Assembly (NCBI GenBank): GCA_001695595.3
Contig: MBPM02000111.1
Span: 62,001 to 126,000 of the forward strand
Direction: 5' to 3'
Source: Plasmopara viticola
Taxonomy: Eukaryota > Oomycota > Peronosporomycetes > Peronosporales > Peronosporaceae
Length of the DNA stretch: 64,000 bases
The position numbers were made by a program, and so were the translations under genes. Below are positions 36,815 through 45,922 of this stretch, one piece after another. The notes under the pieces were generated by a model. That model was not told where the DNA came from. It ran no database searches and was given only the letters and a program-made list of their open reading frames with translations. Each line of letters opens with the position of its first letter. The stretch's first letter is position 1.

Positions 36815-37462
36815 ATGCACCCCGTGGGCCGCACCTCCTTGCAAAGCACTCGACCCACTGACTCAGCGTGGGCCGACGCGTCCCACTTTGCAAACGTCCG
36901 GGTGGAGGATCCGGCGGCCTTTGCGCACTTGCTCGCCGACCAGTTTGTGGCACGCGAGACGTCAAGTGTACCACTGACCAAGCCGCCGCCATTGGTAAGC
37001 GATGCAGTCAAGTTGGCGAGCTTTGAGAAGTGGCAGGCCAGTGAGCGCTGTAGGGCCACGTACCGTGTCCTCTTTGGCCGTCCGCTGTGGGCTCCTGCAT
37101 CCCCCAGACCAGGAAAGCAAACTTTCGTGACGGACGATAGAGGCGACGCTGTACTACCGACGGTCGACGAGTTACTCGAGCTTGCAATGGACGAAACGCT
37201 CCTTGCACCTGACACGACGAACGCTACGCTCGAGGATGACACAATGCTCTTGGATCTTGCCCTTGCCTTTGACAACACCATGGAAGCTACAGGAGAGGAA
37301 GACTTGACCGACTTGCTATGGGATTTCGACGCCAAAGAGGACCATGAAGGACGACACGGTGGAACGTGTAAAGAACAGAAAGACGCGCACGTGGGCTTTC
37401 AAAGCCCGTTTGCTCGTCGCGTGGACGGCACGGAAAACCTTCTCATGCCTTGTCCTCTGTAG
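36815..37462 (+). CDS. Hypothetical acidic protein, 215 aa
   Basis: I do not recognise this protein. The frame is open from the ATG at 36815 to the stop at 37462. The middle part has a compact aromatic motif (FEKWQASERC..TYRVLFGRPLW, about residues 69-92). The second half has three acidic-hydrophobic patches: DELLELAMDETLL, DDTMLLDLALAFD and EDLTDLLWDFD, which resemble acidic transcription activation segments. There is no signal peptide or membrane segment. Codon use and GC content match its neighbours and it fills the gap between two certain genes, so it is probably real. It shares a divergent promoter region with CCDC61 and converges on the P5B ATPase with a 62-bp gap. A role as a nuclear regulator is only a guess from the acidic patches. 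Confidence 0.65.
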   Translation: MHPVGRTSLQSTRPTDSAWADASHFANVRVEDPAAFAHLLADQFVARETSSVPLTKPPPLVSDAVKLASFEKWQASERCRATYRVLFGRPLWAPASPRPGKQTFVTDDRGDAVLPTVDELLELAMDETLLAPDTTNATLEDDTMLLDLALAFDNTMEATGEEDLTDLLWDFDAKEDHEGRHGGTCKEQKDAHVGFQSPFARRVDGTENLLMPCPL

Positions 37463-37524
37463 ACCATAGCGCCCACAGTGCACACACACACACTGTATCA
37501 AAAAGAAGAAAATCTCTTTATTCG

Positions 37525-40500
37525 CTAAATAATCTTAGGTGCGGCAATGTCTAACACGTCTTGCTCTTCGTCGTCGTCGCTGTCGACACTAGTGACGTTT
37601 CCTCGAGTACCAACCGGCTGCAGCTTCTGTCGATTCACGTTCACTTGCTGACCACCTTGGCTCGGATTCCTCAATAAACCATGCCGTTCGAGCCCCAAAG
37701 GTGACACGAGACTCTGTTTCTCGCTCTCGCCACGAAGCTTCCACCACGCTTTCCAACCCCCAACTTTCCTGGCGCGGTTCCGACCTCCACTCGCTTGCTG
37801 CAGTTGGAAGCGAGGAAGGATCACGCCGACGAGGACAAGCTCCCAGCACAAGACACAGCCTGCATCGAAGAGAAAGAGGGAGAACAAGGACCACGCAAAG
37901 CCTGCTGGCAGCTCGAGCGCTCCCAGACTCACGTCCACGCCACGTGCTTTCAAAGCCTTGGCGACGGCCGCCGACGTTGACGCGTGTTCGTCCTCGTGCG
38001 TGCCCGTATTCCCAAGAAGCTGCACGAGAAGGACAATGAGCAGCACGAACGCGTAGAGCACAAACAGTCGATTCGCACGCACGACTGGCGCTCGGTACTT
38101 GTCCCGGACGTTCAGCGTGACCGCCGCGATCCAGTACTGCAAGTGTCCGAACCGCCACAAGACGCTGTTCTCGTACGAGCTCGACGTCAGATCGGACGGC
38201 ACGCCGGGTATAAACACGTAACAAGGCACTTGCACGACGTCCGTGTCGTTTGCTCCACCGTCGGACGCCGCTTGCGTGAGGGCCAGCGCCTTCTTGGCCG
38301 AGCAAAACCACGGGCGTGCCTCTGCTGCCGCCAAGGCAATGTACACGCATCCGAGAAAGATTACCACTTGACCAACCAGAGACAGCACGAGTTCAGGCGC
38401 AAACAGCGTCTTGGGCGGTCGTTGGTTGAACGGAGCGACCGAAGACGACCCGAGGTGAGCTGACGCGGGCGTTCGTATCATCAAAAGCGACAGCACAAAC
38501 ACGACCACCAAGTCGTCAAAGAGAAATTGCGAGTCACTCATTTGAGAGTGCAAGTCGTTCATTGTTGCCGACATGGTCACCTGGACGACCGAGTAGATGA
38601 CCATGTATCGAAACGCGACATAGGCGGCACTGAGAGCGCCTCGTCCTTCCCGGACCAGCTCGACGGCATCGCTCACGCGTAACGAACGGCTTGTAAAAGG
38701 CGCCACCACCGCTGCATCGTCGGTCGACAAAGCTAACCCGACGTGAGCAGCTTTGAGCGCACCACAGTCGTTCGCTCCATCTCCACACATGGCGACGCAT
38801 GCGCCATGACGAGCCATTAACGTCTCGATAATCCAAGTCTTTTGCTCCGGTCGCACGCGTGCAAACACTTTTGTTCGACCCACGACTTCGTCGGCAAACT
38901 CTGACCACGACAACGTCGACGGAGTTGTCGAGTCGCTCTCTTGAGGTTCGTCGTTGACTAAAAGGTGTTCGATTGCACCGCCGGTCAATGCGATGGCACT
39001 GCCGTCGGCAAGCGAGAGGAACGAGTGTCTATCGACGGGCGTCCACGTTCCGTCGGCCTGGTTGCCAGTCGTCCCGTCTAGAGTGCTCTGCGCCATTTCA
39101 TCGACGTCGGTATACGCGACGATCGTCTCTTCCTGCTGGCGCTGTGCGTCGATCAGAAGGACGGAGGACGGCATCTCCATGTTGATCTTGCGGGCAACGT
39201 AAATGGCGGTGAGGGCATCGTCCCCTGTTACGATACGTACATCCACACCCGCTTCTTCCAACGCTCCCACAACGTATGGCGCCTCTGGTTTCACTTGATT
39301 GACAAACAAGACGAACCCGAGGAAACCCACTGAACTCTCGACATCATCTCGAGCCACGGGTGGAGCCACTTCGGACTGGAGTGCATCAGCAGTCGGATTA
39401 AAAACCTTTGTCGCGAGAGCCACGACATACAGGCCTTGGTGCGCGTACGAACGCGCACGCGCCATATAATTACTGGGCAGGGTATTGGAAGCACAGATGT
39501 TGCGAATCGCGTCCGGCGAACCTTTGACGTAGACGTAGCGGTTGCCACTGTCGACGTCTTCCACCACGACCGACGAGCGCTGCCGCGTGGCATCGAATGG
39601 AAACCGTGCGACGAGACCAAACCGTTTGCCTACTGGAGAGGCAACAAGTGCGGCAAATTGGCCACGTTTCATCGAATTCTCGGACGTCTCAGGTTCGAGC
39701 GAGTAGCCAGTGGCACGAAACATGTCCTTTTCCAACGCATAGCCTTCGAGTTGTCCCAGACGTTCAGCAAGTCCATGACACGTCGCCAAGCCCACGATGG
39801 TCGGAGGTGACAACACTTCTGCCTCGCGCTGAAGTCCATGGAACGTAGGCTGCTGCTTTTGTCGTAGAGATGCCCCTGAAGCCGCGGCAGAGCACTCGTC
39901 GACACCGTGAAAGTCGAGATGATCACTAGAGAGCGTCCCCGTCTTGTCAAAACAAAAACAATCAATGTGCCCCGCAACGTTCACCCGTGCAGCATCAATG
40001 CACGTCACATTGGCTTGGCTTTCCAAACGGGACAATGCGAATCCAACACCGGCAGTCAAAACGACGGGAAGGGCCGGTGGAACGGCAATGGTCACGAGAT
40101 CAAAGGCAGACAAGAGTGCCTGTCCGAAGGACACGCGCTGGTCGTGGACTGCGTCGTTGAGCCGGTCGAGAAACAGGATCAAGGCTAGCACCGACAAGGC
40201 ACCCATGAAGCGGTAGCTGTCACTCTCTAGCCGCCTTGTCAGCTGGAGCGGAGTTGGGAACAAGATGGTGCGAAACAATTCGCCCCTTGACGTCGAAAAG
40301 CCGGCACTTAGAACGACGCCACGAGTCGAAACGTTTATTCGGTCGCTGTTGCCTTGCGAAAGGTTAGCATAGTGAGCTACCTCTAAGACAGTCGAGCCGG
40401 CAAAGAGCACGCTCTCGCGGTGCGTCGTCTTGAGCTTTGTATTGACAGCCACCAAAGGAGAAGAGGCGGCAAGCGCTTGTTTCGTCACTGGGATCGCTTC

Positions 40501-41448
40501 GCCCGTGAGTGACGCCTCGTCCGTCATACAGTGACCCGCAAGGAGCGCAATGTCTGCGGGCACAAGACCTGGATCAATCAAGACCACGTCGCCAACGACG
40601 AGCTCAGCCGGACGCAGTCGTTGCTCCCGTCCGTCACGAATCACCCGTACGCCATGAAGAATGCTGTGCTCTGCGTGTAGTAGCTTTGCATGCAGTCTCT
40701 TGTCATTTGTGACCACTTCGTACACTTCCCACCCAATCGACAATACCGAGAGGCATAGAATGACAGTCGCATACGCTTCGTATCCTTCACAGAACCACAC
40801 AAAGCCACTGAGGGCTTGAAACACGTAGAACGGGTGCGCAACCTTCCGCAAGAGCACGGCGGGCCACGTCTGGGCTTGCAACGCCAGTTCATTCGCGCCG
40901 TGCACTTCACTGAGCGCTTTCACCTGTGCATTCGACCACCCCGTGCCTTCTAAACATCGGCGCTGCGCCGCGACGAGCTTTTCGTCCAATGTATTTTCAA
41001 GCTTTGCGAACCCAAGCACGTCCTTGTCATTGCAAACGTAGCGACACTTGCGAAACTCAAACCACGACGGGCTGTCGATGGGATGCAACAAGGCACATTC
41101 TTCGTAGAACGTCGTGGTCGTGGTCGCTTTCTTGTTGCTACATGTCCACGTTAACGTATGGGTCACAAGCACGGACGTCGCGTCAATTTTTTCGTGCACG
41201 GGACTGCGAAGGATGTGCGCTTTCCACTTGGGATGCCACAACGTGAAGACGGCCAAAAGTCCGCCAGTGAGCACGCATCCAAAGAGGAAAAGCGCTTGCT
41301 GGAGGCCATTGGCTTCTTGCAACAGCTCGACGCGTGCCAGCTCGACTGCAGGGACAGTGACGAATCCAGCTCGCGGCGTCGGAATCGCGAGATCGAGATC
41401 TTCGAGCTCTACGTCCAATGCATCCGCAGTCGAAGAAGCGATCGTCAT
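37525..41448 (-). CDS. P5B-type ATPase (ATP13A2/3-like transporter)
   Basis: Single exon, 1307 aa. P5 ATPases are endomembrane P-type pumps; P5B members (ATP13A2/3) export polyamines from late endosomes, lysosomes or vacuoles. Motifs in order: an N-terminal hydrophobic hairpin (about 50-72); actuator TGE in TDEASLTGEAIPVTK (315-317); PPALP in M4 (457-461), which marks subtype P5B rather than P5A; phosphorylation site FDKTGTL with Asp501; the R-S-V and KGSPD nucleotide-binding motifs; VTGDDALTA; and MCGDGANDCGALKAAHVGLALS, typical of P5 pumps. Several membrane segments follow, including LQYWIAAVTLNVRDKYR. The C-terminal tail is soluble and ends in an acidic stretch. The usual DKTGTLTE reads DKTGTLSS here. 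The start at 41448 leaves a plausible cytosolic N-terminus. Substrate is inferred from subtype. Confidence 0.93.
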   Translation of the reverse strand: MTIASSTADALDVELEDLDLAIPTPRAGFVTVPAVELARVELLQEANGLQQALFLFGCVLTGGLLAVFTLWHPKWKAHILRSPVHEKIDATSVLVTHTLTWTCSNKKATTTTTFYEECALLHPIDSPSWFEFRKCRYVCNDKDVLGFAKLENTLDEKLVAAQRRCLEGTGWSNAQVKALSEVHGANELALQAQTWPAVLLRKVAHPFYVFQALSGFVWFCEGYEAYATVILCLSVLSIGWEVYEVVTNDKRLHAKLLHAEHSILHGVRVIRDGREQRLRPAELVVGDVVLIDPGLVPADIALLAGHCMTDEASLTGEAIPVTKQALAASSPLVAVNTKLKTTHRESVLFAGSTVLEVAHYANLSQGNSDRINVSTRGVVLSAGFSTSRGELFRTILFPTPLQLTRRLESDSYRFMGALSVLALILFLDRLNDAVHDQRVSFGQALLSAFDLVTIAVPPALPVVLTAGVGFALSRLESQANVTCIDAARVNVAGHIDCFCFDKTGTLSSDHLDFHGVDECSAAASGASLRQKQQPTFHGLQREAEVLSPPTIVGLATCHGLAERLGQLEGYALEKDMFRATGYSLEPETSENSMKRGQFAALVASPVGKRFGLVARFPFDATRQRSSVVVEDVDSGNRYVYVKGSPDAIRNICASNTLPSNYMARARSYAHQGLYVVALATKVFNPTADALQSEVAPPVARDDVESSVGFLGFVLFVNQVKPEAPYVVGALEEAGVDVRIVTGDDALTAIYVARKINMEMPSSVLLIDAQRQQEETIVAYTDVDEMAQSTLDGTTGNQADGTWTPVDRHSFLSLADGSAIALTGGAIEHLLVNDEPQESDSTTPSTLSWSEFADEVVGRTKVFARVRPEQKTWIIETLMARHGACVAMCGDGANDCGALKAAHVGLALSTDDAAVVAPFTSRSLRVSDAVELVREGRGALSAAYVAFRYMVIYSVVQVTMSATMNDLHSQMSDSQFLFDDLVVVFVLSLLMIRTPASAHLGSSSVAPFNQRPPKTLFAPELVLSLVGQVVIFLGCVYIALAAAEARPWFCSAKKALALTQAASDGGANDTDVVQVPCYVFIPGVPSDLTSSSYENSVLWRFGHLQYWIAAVTLNVRDKYRAPVVRANRLFVLYAFVLLIVLLVQLLGNTGTHEDEHASTSAAVAKALKARGVDVSLGALELPAGFAWSLFSLFLFDAGCVLCWELVLVGVILPRFQLQQASGGRNRARKVGGWKAWWKLRGESEKQSLVSPLGLERHGLLRNPSQGGQQVNVNRQKLQPVGTRGNVTSVDSDDDEEQDVLDIAAPKII

Positions 41449-43862
41449 TGTGCGTGTCGTGGATTTACTGCAAACAGCTCTGCGGGCGCAGGGGTTTCGA
41501 GCTAGAGGGACGCAACGGCTTGAGGGTTTATTCTATGCAATAAAGCTTATTGTGTTATTACCAAGGGAAACAATATAAGCAAACAATGGCTTTATTTATG
41601 TCAAAACCTTTTCAAGTATATTCTTATGAGACTTTAGTAGAGGTGTTTAAACGACGTATCCGGTTTTCGCAGGTAATGGCAAATAAAGACTTTTCGATCC
41701 AACATAAGCTTTGGGTGAATTAATCAACAAGTTGTTTGCATGGAATCTAATTTTGGGCGATCGCGGGGCACATGTCGATTCCAGCGCGCTGTAGACCATG
41801 ATTCTAGTACGGGACAGAACGAAGAGATGGTTGTGGCTGTTGAAATGATATCGGATTGCGATTACGTGGGGCGAAAAATCCGAGGCGGCTATAAACTACA
41901 ACTTTGTGTTGTATACCCTGTAACGGGCAATAACTTATATCGACTGTCTTGTGTCGGCGAAACAGAATTTCGTATATGCTTCGCTTTGTACATCTACAAA
42001 AGACTTAAGAGATTGTACTTGCGTATATCTGTGTGTTCTAAATTGCTAAAAGTGCTGCCTAGTGTGATATGGACCTACAGCACACTCAACAGAGGAGGCG
42101 TGCAGAAAGGTATTTAATATACCGGCGAACGATCGCATACTATCCCTGTTCTTAAGAAAATCAGTGTGTGCAAAGTATTGTGGTCAAAATTTGTATGTCT
42201 ATCCAGTATCTCTCCGACTTCAGTCTTACATATGAATCATCACTGATCTAGACAGGGACGGAAATCTTTTGAGATACCTCAGTGTGCGAGCCAATATGAA
42301 TATCAACAAAGGCACCCTTCTCCAAGAAAGACCGATTATATGATACGACCAATCACACCTAAAAGCCAACTTCCACCACAAAAGACGTACGACCCGTTAC
42401 ACATAGGAGCTGATCGGAAGCACACACTACCTCCGTAAAATGTGAAGATGAACGTAATTATCAAGAAAAGACACATCGTGTCTTCTACACCTAGCATAAG
42501 CAAAAGAGTTCGCTCGGTCAATCGGTATGAAAGTCGTGGCCACATGTTGAACAGCATGTCCGGGTATACGCTGTAGAGTATTACATTTTTTTTGGAAGAC
42601 GGCAACCTATCCAATCGGAATAGGAACGTTTATATACCACTTTTAGCGGTTAGCTCACATCCAGCAGCACGCTATGAAAAAAAATTTATTGTCATAAAGG
42701 CTATCAAACTTCGGCGACATTAAGCCACTTGATCGCACGATAATTTTCGACCATGACATTTTCCTTATCACACTATGACGATGTGTTCGTTTAAAGATTT
42801 TGTTAATGAGATAAGTCGGCTCTGGGGGACCATACAGTCTACCTAAGGCAAGATTTAAAGTATTCCAACATTAAAAAGCACATCGTTGCTACAAGTTTCC
42901 CGGATACTTACACAACAGCCGTGGAGGTAGAATATCTGAGAGAACTATAGCCGTCTCGAATCATCCTACGACAATTCTTTAAGATACTCCAAGTGGCCAA
43001 GCGTTGTCAACCATTTACATAAGTACAATGCTGGTCATGCAGGCCTCGCAAGGTCTTTGTCTGATCTATCACGCAAATGCTTAAGTAGCGGCTTGTTAGC
43101 ATCATAAGCTCTTCTAACACTCATCTGGTTTGGCTTTGTCGGACAAGAAAGCCGTTAGGCGCTTATCAATCGCATGTTCCGGATTGCAAGCTCTTTGGCA
43201 TCTTTTCAGACCATGCATCTACGGCTTTAGCATTTACATAGGTAGAATGGAGTACAGCTAGCTTTACGTAGCACAAATATTTCTGAGACAAGTAAAAAAA
43301 GTGATTTGGCAAAAATAAACTTTTTAGACTCTAATTTGAGATCAGTTTTCAAACAAAAACAAATACCAGACCTTGCGAAGAATTAAGCGAACCAACCCTT
43401 GGACACGATTCCCGCCGCAATTCTGTCGATATCTTATATTACGCATTATTGGTCTAACAACCCAGGCCACCCTCGTCGTAAGACTTCTTACGACAATAAG
43501 CAAATTCTTATGCGGGAATCAGAGCGAAGGTAAAAGCACGCGCATAGCTGCTGCAAGGTTGCGCTGGAGCAATAGCCACTTTTGAAAATATACTTTACGC
43601 GAGAAGTAAGCTCGTGCAGGGCGCAAAGCATATTAGCATTTGGTTGGATCCATGCCAAATAGTATGCATTTTTTAAAATTGTATTCGTTCTCGTCATATT
43701 TGTTGTCTTGAGACACAGCTGATTTATCACGAAAAGGTTACTTTCATCGGTCCCGGTAGTGAAAGAGTCTCTTGGCCATTCGCCTATTGCAACTTAGGCG
43801 AAATGTATTCTAATGCTGTTTCGATCTCTTTTTTTGGTCCTTAATGTTTGGTGGCCTCGTCG
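41449..43862. other. Intergenic region 5' of the P5B gene
   Basis: Should contain the P5B promoter at its left end. Only one ATG-started frame of any length (41740-42117) is present. Minus-strand 42336-42614 has a hydrophobic stretch but no ATG. No known protein recognised. Confidence 0.5.
41740..42117 (+). CDS. Possible small hypothetical protein, 125 aa
   Basis: ATG-started frame with no recognisable domain, no signal peptide and a basic, Cys/Tyr-containing C-terminal half. It stands alone in AT-rich DNA 290 bp from the divergent P5B start. It could be a chance frame; reported because it is the longest ATG frame in this gap. Confidence 0.2.
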   Translation: MESNFGRSRGTCRFQRAVDHDSSTGQNEEMVVAVEMISDCDYVGRKIRGGYKLQLCVVYPVTGNNLYRLSCVGETEFRICFALYIYKRLKRLYLRISVCSKLLKVLPSVIWTYSTLNRGGVQKGI

Positions 43863-44279
43863 ATAAGAATTTTCTTTGTGAGAGCCTTTTTGGGATTATT
43901 TTTTGCCTCTCTTTCAGATGAAGGACCAGTGAGTCTGTCGGAAAATATAAAGCCCACTGAAGCGTCTGAAATTGTTCTGACAGCGAGTGTATTCCACAGC
44001 TCAAACGCCGCTCCTCGACTAACCCGTCGCTTAAAAAAAGAGCGGTAAGTGCACAATCTCCAACGCGATGAGCAGAAGACTCTTCTAGAGACTTGGATGT
44101 CTGAGCATATCTTCGGCGGCGATTTTTTTATTGCTCAACACCTAGATAGAGTTTTCGTGCTAAGGGCGGCTCTACGCAATAGGTTAGGTACGAAGACAAT
44201 TCGAGAAGTTAAAGCGGAGCTGTCTCAATTTTTTCGAAATGACCAGGTAACCCAAGAGCCTTCTTCGCTGCCTGTTTAG
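43863..44279 (+). pseudogene. Possible secreted RxLR-like effector pseudogene
   Basis: One frame reads a hydrophobic segment resembling a signal peptide (IRIFFVRAFLGLFFASLSDEG), then about 40 residues rich in Ser/Thr, then a basic RLTRRLKKER close to the spacing of an RxLR...EER region. A TAA stop at 44047 interrupts it, after which the same frame stays open for 76 codons with a helical, WY-like composition (LLETWMSEHIF...ALRNRL). No in-frame ATG precedes the hydrophobic segment; a stop lies at about 43842. If this is an effector gene it is dead: no start codon and an internal stop. The RxLR-like motif is imperfect, so the call is tentative. Confidence 0.3.
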
Positions 44280-45297
44280 CCATCGTGAAGACCAAACCAG
44301 CTTCTGTGTGAAAGTCAATGAGCAGCCTCCCTCTTCTTATATCGTTACACAAAGCTGAGCTTACAAAGTAAATGCTGTATTTCTAATTATAAGAGGCCGG
44401 AATAAACATAGCTATTGCCTATATCGCAGATCTGTATATGTCTTTGTAGAGAATTGTAGGTAAGACGAAACATAACATAAATAGTGCATCACATTTTTCA
44501 GCTATCAATGTTTTCACACGTCAATCTACTCAATACCGGGAATAGTGAATGGTCGTGCACCGGGGTATCGTGTATAGCTCTGCTCACCTCCTCTGTGCAA
44601 GGTGCTGTGTGACGCCGCTATAATTACTTTTAAGCTTCACTGACTTTGAGCTCGAATGGATCGCCAGAGTCTGTGTCACATCATCTTAAGAGCATAGACA
44701 TTGCACGAAAAGAGATTGAATGCCGTAATTGTTGCTTGGCAGCAGAAAACCAACTGCCTCTTCAGACATGTTGAAGCCAGTAAGCCCTTCGAGCAATGCA
44801 AACTGCCTTCTTCTAATACTGCAGAGTCTTTGTGAGGGCTCTATTAGACAATATACCCACGTGGTCGTAGAATTAATTGCAAAGTTCTACTCGATGTGAC
44901 AGAGTCACACAGCATCTTGCGTAGTAGAGGTGTACAGGAAGATATATGATCTTTCGGTGTACGGCCATTTACTACTTTCGGTTTTAATGGGACCGACGTG
45001 TACAAGAGATTGCAATTATCGGGACTTATCCATAAAATATAAGATCTATATATGGAGCCATTACCTGGCCACCACTTCTTTTACCGGGCAATCACCCCTC
45101 ATATAGCAGCTTTATTGATTATATTTAAAAGGCCTCTGCTTGTTCGGATTAAAATAAATTTAATTTGTAGACTAACCTCCAAACGTCATCGCCATTTTTC
45201 TAAATTTTGACGCACGCCAACCCCCTTTCCATTTAAACCCAGTCAACACTGCTCAGATTTGTTGAATTGGATTTCTTGCAATTTTTGAAGGAGTATA
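44280..45297. other. Intergenic, with dispersed repeat
   Basis: No open frame of note. Contains copy B of the dispersed repeat (44544-44616). The right end is the 5' flank of the decayed MULE transposase; I found no matching inverted repeat downstream for it. Confidence 0.5.
44544..44616 (+). repeat. Dispersed repeat, copy B (pairs with 11197-11266)
   Basis: About 73 bp aligned with 11197-11266, 33 kb away: AGTGAA start, GTCGT.CACCG, then TGCAAGGTGCTGTG(T)GACGCC at the end, with small gaps between. Same orientation. Likely a piece of a repetitive element. Confidence 0.6.
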
Positions 45298-45922
45298 ATG
45301 AATTTCAGTTCAGAAGAGGCTCGAAAACCTGTCGATGCGCATCTAATCGCTGAGGGGTATGTTCTCATAATCAAGCGCACCAAGCGCGTTGGTAGCAGGA
45401 AAAATGGAGCCATCAAAAGTATTGCGCTGTGGTGCTTTCAAGGTCACAAGCCAGTTGCCAGCAATAATGCATCACGCCCTCAAAGACGTACCAAAGCTAG
45501 CCGCAGCACTGGCTGCCCTCACAAATTGTATCAAACGAGTGAAGGTTGGTGAATATGATGACGGCAACAACAATTTTGACTGGGAAGTGGAAATTGTCAA
45601 AGGAGAACACAACCGCCAAGTCTTTGAGGATGCCCTTGCTTTTCTGAGGAGTGCACTCAGCGCAGAAATGTGCGAGCAAGTACTCCTGTTGAGCAATGCC
45701 GGTATCAAAGTAGCGCAGCAGGAGAATGGTGGGGAGCAGATTGTTGAATACATTTTAGCGCTACCACATGCAAATTCTGAGCAGATACAGGGTCGTGGGA
45801 AGCCTGCTGGTACAACAAAGTGTAGAACGATTATCGCGCTTCGAGCATGTGAGGTCACCCTCAAACTCTCCCATGCGTCGCAATTGTCGCAATTGTTGCA
45901 ATTGTGGGTTGCCATGTCATGA
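45298..45922 (+). pseudogene. MULE transposase N-terminus, frameshifted
   Basis: Frame 1 (45298-45552) begins with ATG and reads SSEEARKPVDAHLIAEGYVL, IKRTKR, then STGCPHKLYQ, the first half of a FAR1-like MULE DNA-binding domain. It then stops. A second frame, open from 45389 to 45922, continues the expected sequence from about 45552: NNNFDWEVEIVKGEHNRQ (Trp-Val strand and degraded HNH) and LSAEMCEQVLLLSNAGIKVAQQ. The break lies between about 45530 and 45560. After 'AGIKVAQQ' the similarity fades and no catalytic domain follows, so this is a truncated dead copy. The same order of motifs occurs in the fossils at 9500-9934 and 26536-24513. Confidence 0.7.

Noticed and set aside
37589..38350. 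253-codon minus-strand frame and plus-strand frames of 100-160 codons within the P5B gene
   Set aside because: They are alternative-frame shadows of a GC-rich gene whose own frame has every P-type ATPase motif.
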